Shown here: in pieces, positions 32,555 through 41,528 of the stretch
Layout of the letters: each line of letters begins with the position of its first letter
Numbering within the stretch: position 1 is the first letter of the stretch
Source of the DNA: Amycolatopsis sp. FBCC-B4732
Lineage (GTDB): Bacteria > Actinomycetota > Actinomycetes > Mycobacteriales > Pseudonocardiaceae
Reading direction: 5' to 3'
DNA: 64,000 bases
Assembly (NCBI RefSeq): GCF_023008405.1
Contig: NZ_CP095376.1
Coordinates: 5,666,001 to 5,730,000, forward strand
The notes under the pieces: model-generated
Told to the model about the DNA's origin: nothing
Databases searched by the model: none
Seen by the model: only the letters and a program-made list of their open reading frames with translations
Position numbers and translations under genes: made by a program

Positions 32555-32983
32555 ATGAGCAAGCCATCGAACTTCGTGTCCGCACTGGTCGTCGCCTGCA
32601 CCGTCGCGCTCGCCGCCCCGGCCGTCGCGCTGGCGGCCGCCGGGCCCGTGCCCGCCGCGGTGCAGGGGAAGAAGCACAAGGCCAAGGTCGAGGCCCAGGC
32701 CGACAAGAAGAGCGTCAAGGTCGGCGAGACGGCGAAGATCAAGGGCTCGTTCGCCGACCTCGGCGGGCAGGAGAGCATCGCCGGCGGTGAGCCGGTGATC
32801 GTCCAGCAGCTGCGGGCCGGCGTCTGGGTCGACCTCAGCACCGGCACCTGCCGGCCGAACGGGAACTTCGTGTTCAGCCTGAGCTTCAGCGTCCGCGCCA
32901 GCCTGACGCTGCGCGTCTACCACCCGGAAACCGAGCTCTACGTCAGCGCGGTCTCCAGCGTGATCGGTCTCGTGGTGCGCTAG
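32555..32983 (+). CDS. Small secreted beta-rich protein
   Basis: The protein has 142 residues. The Sec signal peptide MSKPSNFVSALVVACTVALA continues to AAPAVALAAAG. The mature part begins Lys-rich (GKKHKAKVEAQADKKSVKVG) and is then a beta-strand pattern (VKVGETAKIKGSFADLGG, GVWVDLSTGTC, RASLTLRVYHPETELYVSA), like a single Ig/Big-type domain. I recognise no specific family. The stop overlaps the convergent membrane-protein gene by four bases. Confidence 0.65.
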   Translation: MSKPSNFVSALVVACTVALAAPAVALAAAGPVPAAVQGKKHKAKVEAQADKKSVKVGETAKIKGSFADLGGQESIAGGEPVIVQQLRAGVWVDLSTGTCRPNGNFVFSLSFSVRASLTLRVYHPETELYVSAVSSVIGLVVR

Positions 32984-33453
32984 GAGCGCGAGAACGCCGT
33001 GCGCATCCACTGCACGGCGAGGCAGATCATCGCGATCCAGGCGATGATCAGGCCGAAGCCGGGTCCGCCGCCCGCGGCGCCGCTGGCGTGCGACGACTGC
33101 TGCGACCAGATGGCCAGCAGCCCGTCCACCGAAGCGAACCAGCCGCCGGCGGCGCACACCCAGGCCAGCCACCAGCGGCGCGTCACCAGCGCCAGCGCGG
33201 ACGCGAGGATGCCGACGCCGGTCGACGTCGCCGCGAACAGCTGCGGGATGCCGCCGCCCTCGCCGGCCAGCACCTGCCAGCCCGCGTGGTCGCCGACCCA
33301 CGGCAGGATCAGGCAGATCAGCAGCACGAACGAGAACACGGCGATGGTGAACCCGCGCCGGCCCAGCTCCACCGTCCGGGACGCGTGGACGCCCGCTTCG
33401 TCGATCTCGGCGGCCAGTTCGGCCAGGTCACCGTTGCCCTGGGGCTCGGTCAC
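32980..33453 (-). CDS. Rv2732c-family membrane protein
   Basis: The protein has 157 residues starting at GTG 33453, which overlaps the miaB stop in GTGA. A GTG nine bases earlier (33462) is possible. The cytosolic N-terminus [25 protein letters not shown] precedes four membrane helices: about 35-55 ([19 protein letters not shown]), 70-90, 95-115 and 130-150. Coupling to miaB and the gene order match Rv2732c of M. tuberculosis. The function is unknown; conserved pairing with miaB is the only clue. Confidence 0.8.
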   Translation of the reverse strand: MTEPQGNGDLAELAAEIDEAGVHASRTVELGRRGFTIAVFSFVLLICLILPWVGDHAGWQVLAGEGGGIPQLFAATSTGVGILASALALVTRRWWLAWVCAAGGWFASVDGLLAIWSQQSSHASGAAGGGPGFGLIIAWIAMICLAVQWMRTAFSRS

Positions 33454-34943
33454 AGCGCACACCCACTCACCGGTTCGGGCTGGGCCGCCGGAGCTCCGAA
33501 GCCCGGCAGGCCCAGCGTGACACCGCTCGTCTTCGGCCGCAGCCCGGCCTCCGCGTTGTCGCCGGCGCGCGTCCGCCGGTGGGACAGCAGGTCGCCGTCG
33601 GCGACCAGGTGGTGCGGCGCGCCGTAGGTGACGACCGCCTCGACGACGTCACCCGGCCGCACCGCGCGGTCGACGTGGTCACCGGCCGGCGTGAAGTGCA
33701 CGAGCCGCCCGTCGCGGGCGCGCCCGCTCATCCGGTGCGTCTCGGCGTCCTTGCGCCCCTCGCCCGCGGCGACGAGCAGCTCGACCCGGCGGCCGACGAT
33801 TTTCTTGTTCTCTTCCCAGGAGATCGCGTTCTGCAGCTCGACCAGCCGCTCGTAGCGCTCCTGGACGACGGCCTTGGGCAGCTGGTCCGGCATCGTCGCG
33901 GCCGGCGTGCCGGGGCGGATCGAGTACTGGAAGGTGAAGGCGCTGGAGAACCGCGCCTGCTCGACGACGTCCAGCGTCGCCTGGAAGTCCGCTTCGGTCT
34001 CCCCGGGGAAGCCGACGATGATGTCGGTGGTGATCGCGGCGTCCGGCATGGCCGCGCGGACCTCGTCGAGGATCTTCAGGAAGCGCGCCGAGCGGTAGGA
34101 CCGCTTCATCTCGCGCAGGACCCGGTCCGAGCCGGACTGCAGCGGCATGTGCAGCTGGTGGCAGACGTTCGGGGTCTCGGCCATGGCGTCGATCACGTCC
34201 GAGGTGAACGCGGCCGGGTGCGGCGAGGTGAACCGCACGCGCTCGAGCCCGTCGATCCCCCCGGCGGCGCGCAGCAGCTTCCCGAAGGCGAGCCGGTCGC
34301 CGAACTCGACACCGTAGGAGTTGACGTTCTGCCCGAGCAGCGTGACTTCGAGCACGCCTTCGGCAACGAGCGCCTCGACCTCGGCGAGGATCTCGCCGGG
34401 CCGCCGGTCGCGTTCCTTCCCGCGCAGGGCCGGGACGATGCAGAAGGTGCAGGTGTTGTTGCACCCGACCGAAACGGACACCCAGCTCGCGTACGACGAC
34501 TCGCGGCGCGCGGGCAGCGTGGAGGGAAAGGTCTCGAGCGATTCGAGGATCTCGACCTCGGCCTCGGCGTTGTGCCGCGCCCGCTCGAGCAGGGTCGGCA
34601 GCGACCCGATGTTGTGCGTCCCGAAGACGACGTCCACCCAGGGAGCGCGCTTGACGATCTCCCCGCGGTCCTTCTGCGCGAGACACCCCCCGACGGCGAT
34701 CTGCAGGTCGGGGTTGGCGACCTTGTCGGGACGCAGGTGCCCGAGGGTGCCGTAGAGCTTGTTGTCCGCGTTCTCCCGGACGGCGCAGGTGTTGAACACG
34801 ATGAGGTCGGGCTTGCCCCCGTGGTCGACGGGGACGTACCCGGCGTCTTCGAGCTGCCCGGCGAGCCGCTCGGAGTCGTGCACGTTCATCTGGCAGCCGA
34901 AGGTGCGGATCTGGTACGCCCTGGGTGCCTGTGTCTCGGTCAT
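33450..34943 (-). CDS. miaB: tRNA methylthiotransferase MiaB
   Basis: The protein has 497 residues. The N-terminal UPF0004 cluster cysteines are in [22 protein letters not shown] and VGGCLAQKD. The radical SAM triad is CNNTCTFC (about 170), and a TRAM domain follows near residue 390. It installs the ms2 group on i6A37 of tRNA, after MiaA. The actinobacterial C-terminal tail beyond TRAM is present. The ATG at 34943 opens [20 protein letters not shown]. It is co-translated with the Rv2732c-like protein. Confidence 0.96.
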   Translation of the reverse strand: MTETQAPRAYQIRTFGCQMNVHDSERLAGQLEDAGYVPVDHGGKPDLIVFNTCAVRENADNKLYGTLGHLRPDKVANPDLQIAVGGCLAQKDRGEIVKRAPWVDVVFGTHNIGSLPTLLERARHNAEAEVEILESLETFPSTLPARRESSYASWVSVSVGCNNTCTFCIVPALRGKERDRRPGEILAEVEALVAEGVLEVTLLGQNVNSYGVEFGDRLAFGKLLRAAGGIDGLERVRFTSPHPAAFTSDVIDAMAETPNVCHQLHMPLQSGSDRVLREMKRSYRSARFLKILDEVRAAMPDAAITTDIIVGFPGETEADFQATLDVVEQARFSSAFTFQYSIRPGTPAATMPDQLPKAVVQERYERLVELQNAISWEENKKIVGRRVELLVAAGEGRKDAETHRMSGRARDGRLVHFTPAGDHVDRAVRPGDVVEAVVTYGAPHHLVADGDLLSHRRTRAGDNAEAGLRPKTSGVTLGLPGFGAPAAQPEPVSGCAL

Positions 34944-35015
34944 CGGCTTCCAGGGTAGACCCGCCCCCACCTGCGCCTCGGCGTCCCCTCCCGGGCCGGG
35001 CACGCGGGCCGGGTG

Positions 35016-35045
35016 CGGTGGGCCCGGGCCGGGCCGGGCCCACCG
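35016..35045 (-). terminator. 12-bp hairpin terminator
   Basis: CGGTGGGCCCGG (35016-35027) pairs perfectly with 35034-35045 around a six-base loop, six bases after the stop of the small secreted-protein gene at 35052. Confidence 0.75.
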
Positions 35046-35051
35046 GTGGCG

Positions 35052-35384
35052 TCAGCAGTGCCCGACCGCCGGCTGCTGGGAAACGACGCCGGAGCTGAGG
35101 TAGCCCACCTGCGAGTAGTAGGTGGCCTTGAACCAGCGGTTCGACCCGAAGCCGTTGTCCCCGCCGTCGAGCCAGCAGTTGATGTCCACCCACTGGTTGT
35201 AGATCGTCACCTTGATGCCGGCGCCGAGGTTCGGGTCCTGCCGCAGGTTGCCCTGGGTCACGTACCCGCGGGCCGCCTGGACGGAGTCTCCGCGCGCCGG
35301 TGCCGCCGACGCGGTCGCCACGCCACCCGCGGCAGCCGTCGCCGCGATCGCCGTCACGGCCAGTGCTCTGGTCACGATGTTCAT
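35052..35384 (-). CDS. Small secreted SH3-like protein
   Basis: The protein has 110 residues and starts ATG 35384 behind AGGAGGA. The signal peptide MNIVTRALAVTAIAATAAAG continues to ATASA. The mature domain has two cysteines (NCWLDGG and the C-terminal VGHC) and beta-rich text (YVTQGNLRQDPNLGAGIKVT, NRWFKATYYSQVGYLSS), like the SH3b-type small secreted proteins common in actinomycetes. There is no enzymatic motif. It is monocistronic between two terminator-like elements, with the HTH gene divergent. Confidence 0.7.
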   Translation of the reverse strand: MNIVTRALAVTAIAATAAAGGVATASAAPARGDSVQAARGYVTQGNLRQDPNLGAGIKVTIYNQWVDINCWLDGGDNGFGSNRWFKATYYSQVGYLSSGVVSQQPAVGHC

Positions 35385-35554
35385 CGTTCCTCCTCGTATT
35401 CCACGGTCGAGGATTCACGCTAGAACGGAAACCCCGCGAAACCGGCTTCGTTGCGGACATGAATCGCCGTGCAACGCGACGTCAGGCAATTCCGTGGACA
35501 CTTCTTGTCCCATTATTGTCTACGCGGCCGCGACGAACACCGTGCTACCAAGTA

Positions 35555-37024
35555 ATGGTGGTCTCTTTCGGGCAAAGCGAGAGCAACCGCCGGCTGGGCT
35601 GGTTGTTGCGCACCAGCCGTGGTTCGCTCGGCCTGCGGGAGTTCGCGGCCGCGCTCGGTGGGGGAATCGCGCCGAGCACCCTGAGCCGCTGGGAGCGGGG
35701 AAGCGCCGGCATCGGCCATTTCGCCGTCCGCGGCTACGCGAAAGCCTTGGACCGACCGGAATTGGTGACGATCGCCGACAACATGGCCCGCTACTACGGA
35801 AACCGGCTGGGACCGGGGCCGGCTCTCGCGCGCCCACCGCTCGACCCCACATCGGTGTCCACCCGGCTCGACCGGCTGATCGACCGTGCGACCGGCGGCG
35901 ACCTGTTTTCCGGGCGGGACTGGGACGCACTGACCGATCTCCTGTCCCGGGGCCTCGTGGTGGTGAGTCCCCGTTCGACGTGGGCGCGGCTGGCGGAACG
36001 GCTGCTCGCGGAGATGGCCATCGCCGACGGGGCGCACTGGCTGTGGCGTGCGGAAGCACTGCACCGCCTCCTGGCTCACCCGGTCGGCGGGGAGATCGCC
36101 GTGGCCACCGCGGCGGCCGCGGCAGCCGATCGGGCGACCCAGAGCCTCATCGGCACGATCTCCGTTCTCGACGCCACTTCGTCCGGTCCCGCGGCCTCGG
36201 TCGTCATGCGGCAGCTGACGAACCCGACTTCACACCGGTCCTTCTCGGGCGCGTTGCTGTCCTGCCACCGCAAGGTCCGGCTGGGGCACTTCACCCGCGG
36301 CCAGCTCGTGCACATCGGCGGTGTCCTGGCCGAGCTGCGCGACCAGCCGCTCGCCGCGGCGATCGCCGCCTGCCTGCCCGCGCAGCTGCGCAAGCGGTTC
36401 GGCCTGCTCACGAAGACCGACCGGGACGGTGCCCGCGACCACCGGACCTTGATCGAGTCGGTCACCGCTTCCGTCGGCGGCACCGTCCACCCGGCCGACC
36501 AGGACGTGCTGAACGACCTTTTGGCCGAAGCCCTCGGTGCCGACGTCTTCGACGAACGCATGCACGCGCTGTTCCTCCTCCACGCCGGCCCCTACCGGGT
36601 GCCGATCGCGCGGGAACTGGGGCGCGTCATGGCCGGGCGCCATCGCGAGCCGGAGTCGGCGATCGTGGCGGAAGCCCTGCGCAAGCTGGGTGGCCGGCGC
36701 GAACGTGCCCTTGTCGAACAACTGGTGCTCGCCGCCAGGACCCGAGCGGACGTACGCGAGGCGGCGGCGTTCGCCCTCGGCCACATCGGCGGGGAAAGCG
36801 ACGAGAACTTCCGGCGCGCCGCACTCGCGATCACCCGCCGGTGGCGGCCGGGCAGCACCACGACGTCCACGATCGACCGCCTCGTCTACGCCGCCGGCCG
36901 CACCGAAAAGAGGAACTTCCTCCACCGGGTCCTGGCCACCGCGGACCTGCCGCGAGTCGCGCGCGTCTCGGCACGCTGGTGGCTGGAGATACCAGCGCAC
37001 ATCCGGCTCAGTGTCACGGTCTGA
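35555..37024 (+). CDS. Large XRE-type regulator with HEAT-like C-terminal region
   Basis: The protein has 489 residues with ATG 35555. The N-terminal helix-turn-helix (about 12-60) reads LGWLLRTSRGSLGLREFAAA then APSTLSRWERGSAGIG. The remaining 420 residues are helical. The last 150 show short paired helices with conserved Ala/Leu spacing (RVPIARELGRVMAG, ESAIVAEALRKLGGRRERAL, RADVREAAAFALGHIGGE) resembling HEAT repeats, so the protein may sense a partner protein or large ligand. I know of no named family. The region just upstream (35385-35554) is unusually AT-rich and includes GGACA-CTTCT-TGTCC (35493-35507), a possible operator. Confidence 0.7.
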   Translation: MVVSFGQSESNRRLGWLLRTSRGSLGLREFAAALGGGIAPSTLSRWERGSAGIGHFAVRGYAKALDRPELVTIADNMARYYGNRLGPGPALARPPLDPTSVSTRLDRLIDRATGGDLFSGRDWDALTDLLSRGLVVVSPRSTWARLAERLLAEMAIADGAHWLWRAEALHRLLAHPVGGEIAVATAAAAAADRATQSLIGTISVLDATSSGPAASVVMRQLTNPTSHRSFSGALLSCHRKVRLGHFTRGQLVHIGGVLAELRDQPLAAAIAACLPAQLRKRFGLLTKTDRDGARDHRTLIESVTASVGGTVHPADQDVLNDLLAEALGADVFDERMHALFLLHAGPYRVPIARELGRVMAGRHREPESAIVAEALRKLGGRRERALVEQLVLAARTRADVREAAAFALGHIGGESDENFRRAALAITRRWRPGSTTTSTIDRLVYAAGRTEKRNFLHRVLATADLPRVARVSARWWLEIPAHIRLSVTV

Positions 37025-37042
37025 TCCGGGAGAGCTGCTTTC

Positions 37043-38158
37043 CTACGCTTCCGCCTGAGCCAGCAGGGCGACCATGCTGTGCGGCGCGTCCGCACCGAAC
37101 ATGACTTCGTAGATGTCTTCGTCCGCGGCTTCGGCGGCCGCGCGCTCGAACATGCGCTGCTCGTACGCCCCGAGCGCGCTCTCGACGTCATCCCGGTGCG
37201 CGGCAAGGGCTTCCCCGAGTTCGGCGCCGTCCAGCATGGCCAGGTTGGCGCCTTCGCCGTTCGGGGGCATGAGGTGCGCTGCGTCGCCGAGCAGGGTCAC
37301 CCCCGGCACGCGGTCCCAGCGGTGCCCGGCGGGGAGCGTGTGGAGGCGGCGGAGCACCGGCGGGGTGTCGCTCGCGGTGATCAGGGCGGTGAGTTCCGGG
37401 GCCCAGCCGTCGAACTCGGCGGCGGCCCGCGTGGTCACCTCGGCGGGGTCGAGGCCGGCGAGCCAGTCCTCGGGCTTGCGCAGCTGCGCGTACGTGTGCA
37501 GGGTTCCGCCGCTTTCCCGGTGGGCGAGGATGCCGTGGCCCGGCGCGAGCGCGAACAGCGATCCGGCGCCGACCGCTTCCGCCGCGGCCGGGTGGCGGGT
37601 GTCGCAGTCGAAGAGGAACGTCTCGACGACCGAGACGCCGACGTACTCGGGTGTGGCGCCGGAGAGCAGCGGGCGCACCCGCGACCACGCGCCGTCCGCG
37701 CCGACCAGCAGGTTCGTGCGCACGCTGGTGCCGTTCGCGAAGTCCACTTCATGGCGGCCGTCGCCGAGCGCCCGCACGGCGACGGCCTTGTGGCCCCAGC
37801 GGACGACGCCGGGCGGCAGCGCGTCGAGCAGCAGCTGCCGCAGTTCGCCGCGCTGCACCTCGGGCCGCTCGCCCGTGCCGTCGTCCGGCCGGTCGAGCAG
37901 CACGGTTCCCGTCCGGTCGAGGACCCGGTAGGACTCGCGGCCGGGCAGGACGAGCTCGCGGAACCCCTCGGTCAGGCCGGCCGCCTCGAGCGCGGGCCGG
38001 CCGTTCCACGGGTGGATGTCGAGCATCCCACCCTGGCGGCGCGCGGCCGGCGAGGGCTCGGCTTCGTGGACGGTGACCGGGATGCCGTGCCGGTACAGGA
38101 CGCGGGCCAGCACGAGCCCGCCCAGGCCGGCTCCGATGATCGTGGCTTCTTCGCTCAT
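37043..38158 (-). CDS. FAD-dependent monooxygenase (TetX/PHBH-like)
   Basis: The protein has 371 residues with ATG 38158, chosen because it opens directly into the Rossmann strand ATIIGAGLGGLVLARVL (GxGxxG at about 8-13). The DG motif lies at LLVGADGAWSRVRPLL (about 150), and GDAAHLMPPNGEGANLAMLDG near 285 binds FAD phosphate. The fold is that of class A flavin monooxygenases, including the tetracycline-inactivating TetX group. The substrate is unknown. It is divergent from a TetR regulator across two matching operators, the layout of an inducible detoxification gene. Confidence 0.87.
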   Translation of the reverse strand: MSEEATIIGAGLGGLVLARVLYRHGIPVTVHEAEPSPAARRQGGMLDIHPWNGRPALEAAGLTEGFRELVLPGRESYRVLDRTGTVLLDRPDDGTGERPEVQRGELRQLLLDALPPGVVRWGHKAVAVRALGDGRHEVDFANGTSVRTNLLVGADGAWSRVRPLLSGATPEYVGVSVVETFLFDCDTRHPAAAEAVGAGSLFALAPGHGILAHRESGGTLHTYAQLRKPEDWLAGLDPAEVTTRAAAEFDGWAPELTALITASDTPPVLRRLHTLPAGHRWDRVPGVTLLGDAAHLMPPNGEGANLAMLDGAELGEALAAHRDDVESALGAYEQRMFERAAAEAADEDIYEVMFGADAPHSMVALLAQAEA

Positions 38159-38171
38159 GGCGCTCCTTCGA

Positions 38172-38188
38172 TTGGATCGTCGATCCAA
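38172..38188. promoter_or_regulatory. TetR operator 1 (FMO/TetR divergent promoter)
   Basis: TTGGATCGTCGATCCAA is a perfect 17-bp palindrome around a central T, 14 bases upstream of the monooxygenase start. Confidence 0.75.
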
Positions 38189-38205
38189 ACCAAGCTAACA
38201 CGACT

Positions 38206-38222
38206 TTGGAGCGCCGATCCAA
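38206..38222. promoter_or_regulatory. TetR operator 2 (FMO/TetR divergent promoter)
   Basis: TTGGAGCGCCGATCCAA repeats operator 1 with two differences, centre to centre 34 bp away and 19 bases upstream of the TetR start. Confidence 0.7.
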
Positions 38223-38240
38223 ACGTGCGATGATGAGCCC

Positions 38241-38894
38241 ATGGCGAAGCGGCGCACGGACGGCTTGTCCCGGGAAGTGATCGTCGAGGCGGCGACCGGC
38301 CTCCTCGACGAAGGCGGCGAGGCCGCGCTGACCTTCCGGGCGCTCACCGGGCGTCTGAGCACCGGCTACGGGGCGATCTACCACCACATCGCGAACAAGA
38401 GCGACCTGCTCGCGGCGGCGACCGACGACGTCATCGCCGGGGTCGTGACCGGCGTCGTCGTCGGCGCGGAGCCGCGGGAAGCCCTGCGCACGGTCGCGCT
38501 GGGCCTGTTCGACGCGATCGACGCCCACCCGTGGGTCGGCGCCCAGCTGTCCCGCGAGCCGTGGCGCCCCGCGCTCCTCGAGGTCTACGAGCGCATCGGT
38601 GGGCTGCTCGACGCGCTCGACGTCCCCGGGGAAGCGCTGTTCGACGCCGCGGGCGCGCTGGTGAACTACGTGCTCGGGGTGGCGAGCCAGAACGCGGCGA
38701 ACGCCCGGCTCCTCGCCGGCGACGTCGACCGCTCGGCGTTCCTGTCCGGCGTCGCCGCCCAGTGGGCCGCGCTCGACCCGGCCCGGTACCCGTTCGTGCA
38801 CAAGGCGGCGGCCCGGCTGGGCGAGCACGACGACCGCGAGCAGTTCCTGGCCGGCGTCGACATCTTCCTGGCCGGCATCGCGACCCTCGGCTAG
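38241..38894 (+). CDS. TetR-family repressor
   Basis: The protein has 217 residues. The N-terminal HTH (about 10-57) has LSREVIVEAATGLLDEGGEA, then FRALTGRLSTGYGAIYHHIANKSDLL. The ending YHHIANKSDLL is typical of TetR helix 4 in the TetR_C_33 type. The helical C-terminal domain (about 65-215) binds the inducer. Two copies of one palindrome lie just upstream, shared with the divergent monooxygenase. The convergent DHA2 exporter starts its stop codon 31 bases away and could also be in its regulon. Confidence 0.87.
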   Translation: MAKRRTDGLSREVIVEAATGLLDEGGEAALTFRALTGRLSTGYGAIYHHIANKSDLLAAATDDVIAGVVTGVVVGAEPREALRTVALGLFDAIDAHPWVGAQLSREPWRPALLEVYERIGGLLDALDVPGEALFDAAGALVNYVLGVASQNAANARLLAGDVDRSAFLSGVAAQWAALDPARYPFVHKAAARLGEHDDREQFLAGVDIFLAGIATLG

Positions 38895-38925
38895 GAGCCG
38901 CGTCCGAGGTCCGTCGACCGCGGCG

Positions 38926-40368
38926 CTAGACGGATTCCAGCTCGGGCTCGGGCGCCGTGACGCGCGGGCGGGCCAGGAGGCCGACCAGCGCGACGACCAG
39001 ACCCGCCACGGTGAACCCGGTCACCACGACCAGCGCCGGCACCCAGCCGCGCAGCAGCGCGGCGGTCGAAGACGCGCCGTCGCCGGCCGCGGTCAGCACC
39101 GCGGTCACGACCGCGAGGCCGATCGCGCCGCCGACCTGCAGCGAGGTGTTGACCAGGCCGCCGGCCAGGCCCTGCTCGCCGTCCGGGATGCCGGCCGTGG
39201 CCTGGATGTTGAACGACGGGAAGGCCAGCGCGAAGCCGAGCCCGAGCAGGATCATGCTGGGCAGCACCGAGCCGACGTAGCCCGAGTGCTCGTCGACGCG
39301 CAGGAACAGCGCGTAGGAGAGCACGTGCGCGACCACCCCGGCGAAGATTGCGCGGGCGGTGCCGACGCGCTCGATCAGCGGGTCGACGCGCGGGCAGCCG
39401 AACGCCACGATCATCGCCGCCGGCAGGAAGCCCAGCGCCGTCTGCAGCGGCGACCAGCCGAGCACGCGCTGGAAGTAGAGCATCACGACGAACTGGACGC
39501 TGATGAAGGAGGCGAAGAACAGCGCGGCGCCCAGGTTGGCGCGAGCGAGCGGGCCGGAGCGGAGGATGCCCAGCCGCAGCAAGGGATTGCGGGTGCGCTT
39601 CTCGATGAGCACGAACGCCACCAGCAGCGCGACGGCGACCACGAACGTGATCAGCGTGCGGGGCGCGACCCAGCCGGTTTCGGGCGCCTCGACCACGCCG
39701 TACACGAGCAGCAGCGAGCCGCCGACCCCGGTGAGCGCGCCGGGCAGGTCGTAGCCGCCCGACGGCTCGGTGCGGTACGCGGGGATCAGCTTCCACGCCA
39801 CGACCACCACCGCCGCGGCGAGCGGCGCGGGCAGCAGGAACGTCCAGCGCCAGCCGAGTTCGGTCAGCAGCCCGGAGAAGACCAGCCCGGCCGAGTACCC
39901 GCTGGCCCCGAACACGGCGAAGATGCTGATCGCCTTGTTGCGCGCGGGCCCTTCCCGGAACGTCGTGGTCACGATGGACAGGGCCGCGGGCACGGTGAAC
40001 GCGGCGGCCGCCCCCTTGACGAAGCGGCTCACGATCAGCAGCGTCCCGTCGTCGACGAGCCCGCCGAACAGCGAAGCCAGCGCGAACAGCGAAACGGCGG
40101 CGAGGAAGACCCGGCGCCGCCCGAGCAGGTCGGCGGTGCGGCCGCCGAGCAGCAGCAGCCCGCCGAAGCCCAGCACGTACCCGCTGACGACCCATTGCAG
40201 CGCGTTCGTGGACAACCCGAACTCGGCCTGGATGGCGGGCAGCGCGACCCCGACCATCGACCCGTCGAGGGCGTCGAGCGCCGTGACGATCGAGACGGTG
40301 AGGAGAACTCCCCACAGCCGCGCGTCCCACCGGGTCGAAGCGGTGGACAGGTACGTGGCAGAACTCAT
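38926..40368 (-). CDS. MFS drug exporter, DHA2 (14-helix) family
   Basis: The protein has 480 residues and about 14 membrane helices. ATG 40368 is preferred over an in-frame start 42 bases upstream, because homologues begin near the segment WGVLLTVSIVTALDALDGSM. Motif C-like ALDALDGSMVGVALPAIQAE (helix 1) and motif A GGRTADLLGRRRVF (after helix 2) mark the QacA/EmrB type. These exporters move drugs or natural products outward with proton antiport. Substrate is unknown. It converges on the TetR gene at 38241. Confidence 0.88.
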   Translation of the reverse strand: MSSATYLSTASTRWDARLWGVLLTVSIVTALDALDGSMVGVALPAIQAEFGLSTNALQWVVSGYVLGFGGLLLLGGRTADLLGRRRVFLAAVSLFALASLFGGLVDDGTLLIVSRFVKGAAAAFTVPAALSIVTTTFREGPARNKAISIFAVFGASGYSAGLVFSGLLTELGWRWTFLLPAPLAAAVVVVAWKLIPAYRTEPSGGYDLPGALTGVGGSLLLVYGVVEAPETGWVAPRTLITFVVAVALLVAFVLIEKRTRNPLLRLGILRSGPLARANLGAALFFASFISVQFVVMLYFQRVLGWSPLQTALGFLPAAMIVAFGCPRVDPLIERVGTARAIFAGVVAHVLSYALFLRVDEHSGYVGSVLPSMILLGLGFALAFPSFNIQATAGIPDGEQGLAGGLVNTSLQVGGAIGLAVVTAVLTAAGDGASSTAALLRGWVPALVVVTGFTVAGLVVALVGLLARPRVTAPEPELESV

Positions 40369-40406
40369 GGGTCCGACGTTAGGTTCGCACGTTCCGGGAG
40401 CTCGTC

Positions 40407-40655
40407 TCATGGACTGCGGTGCGCGGCCCGCGGCAACGGGCCGGCCGGTGCTGCGAGCCTCGCCCGGACGAAGTGACGGAGGTCCTCAGCCGTACGCCCC
40501 CTTGTCGTCACGGCGGGCACCGGACGTTCCCCGGCTGAGACGAACAGCGGAAAAAGCGCCGGTACCAGGCCGGCGCCGGCGATGAGGTCCCGCGGCAACG
40601 GGACCGGTGCGGCTTCGAGCCTCGCCTGGACGGTGCGACGGAGGTCCTCGGCCAT
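40407..40655 (-). CDS. Doubtful small gene inside a 162-bp-period duplication
   Basis: An 82-residue frame begins ATG 40655 (MAEDLRRTVQARLEAAPVPL) and contains two related segments exactly 54 residues apart, ending FVRARLAAPAGPLPRAAHRS. Upstream of the ATG the same frame remains open for 30 more codons and carries a further FPLFVSLGERP unit, so the ORF may be the remnant of a longer repetitive gene that lost its start. There is no ribosome site of note. It may be non-coding. Confidence 0.3.
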   Translation of the reverse strand: MAEDLRRTVQARLEAAPVPLPRDLIAGAGLVPALFPLFVSAGERPVPAVTTRGRTAEDLRHFVRARLAAPAGPLPRAAHRSP

Positions 40656-40718
40656 TCGCCCCCTTGTCGTCGCGGCCGCCGCCGGACGTTCCCCGAGTGA
40701 GACGAACAGCGGAAAAAG
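40427..40718. repeat. Tandem duplication, exact 162-bp period
   Basis: Copy 1 (40427-40556) and copy 2 (40589-40718) align without a single gap over 130 bases. Shared blocks CCCGCGGCAACGGG, GAGCCTCGCC, GGAGGTCCTC, CTTGTCGTC, CGGACGTTCCCC and GAGACGAACAGCGGAAAAAG are all offset by exactly 162. The copies differ by scattered substitutions. A period of 54 codons and no indels hint at past coding constraint. Confidence 0.85.
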
Positions 40719-40907
40719 ACGACCCTTGATCGAATCTCGTTCCGATCACGGCGATTTCCGGAAAATATGACAGACCGTTGCCGACGGCTACGCGGTGGGC
40801 CAGGATCTCGGTAATTCGGTCGCACCGAGGATCTTGGGCCCGGACGGCAATCCGGCACCCCGGCGGCGGCTGCCTCGCCTGGACGACGTGATCGAGGAGG
40901 ATTTCCG

Positions 40908-41528
40908 GTGCCCCCTTTCGTGAGTACCCCCGTGCCCGCGTACCGGCCGCGGCCGGGGCGGAGAAAATCGGCGTTGCCCGCCGAGGCCGGACCCGCCGTG
41001 AAAGCGCTGAAGAAGTGGCTGCGCGGTTTCGTCGGTGAAACGTCGCTGGAAGAAGTCGCGGCGGCGGCGAGCTACTCCGTCAGCGCCGTGTCCGGCGCGC
41101 TCGGCGGCGCCGAACTGCCCCGCCTGCGGCTCGTGCGCGGCATCGCCGCCGGTGTGGGCGCTCCCGTGCGCGAGGCCCACCGGATCTGGTGGGCCGCCGC
41201 GCTCGAGGAGTTCGCGAAGCACAACCCGGACCTGCCCGGCGACGCGCTCGCCGGGCTCGCGCTCGACCTGCGGCGGGCGATGCTCCGGCACGACCTCGGC
41301 AAGGTCGACGTGCTGCGCCGGATGGCCCGGCTGTGCGAGGCCGACGGCGACGTCACCAAGGCGATGTCGCGCGCCACCCTCTGCCGGCTGCTGAGCGGCA
41401 CCACGCTGCCGCGGACCGACCAGATGACCGTCTTCCTGCGCGCACTGGGCCTGCGCGACAGCGAGGTCGAGCAGCTGACCGGCCGCTACGAAGAGCTCAG
41501 CGCGGCCCGGCGGAAGGCGGCCCGGTGA
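40908..41528 (+). CDS. Double helix-turn-helix (XRE-like) protein
   Basis: The protein has 206 residues with GTG 40908 seven bases after AGGAGG. The first HTH is at about 45-75 (TSLEEVAAAASYSVSAVSGAL, followed by LPRLRLVRGIAAGVG). A second one is near 155-190 (KAMSRATLCRLLSGTTLPRT, followed by FLRALGLRDSEV), so the chain holds two XRE-type DNA-binding units. The N-terminus is Pro/Arg-rich. Its stop overlaps the next gene's start (GTGA), making a trio with a small membrane protein and a sigma factor. It may be a regulator of that sigma factor; this is inferred. Confidence 0.75.
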   Translation: MPPFVSTPVPAYRPRPGRRKSALPAEAGPAVKALKKWLRGFVGETSLEEVAAAASYSVSAVSGALGGAELPRLRLVRGIAAGVGAPVREAHRIWWAAALEEFAKHNPDLPGDALAGLALDLRRAMLRHDLGKVDVLRRMARLCEADGDVTKAMSRATLCRLLSGTTLPRTDQMTVFLRALGLRDSEVEQLTGRYEELSAARRKAAR

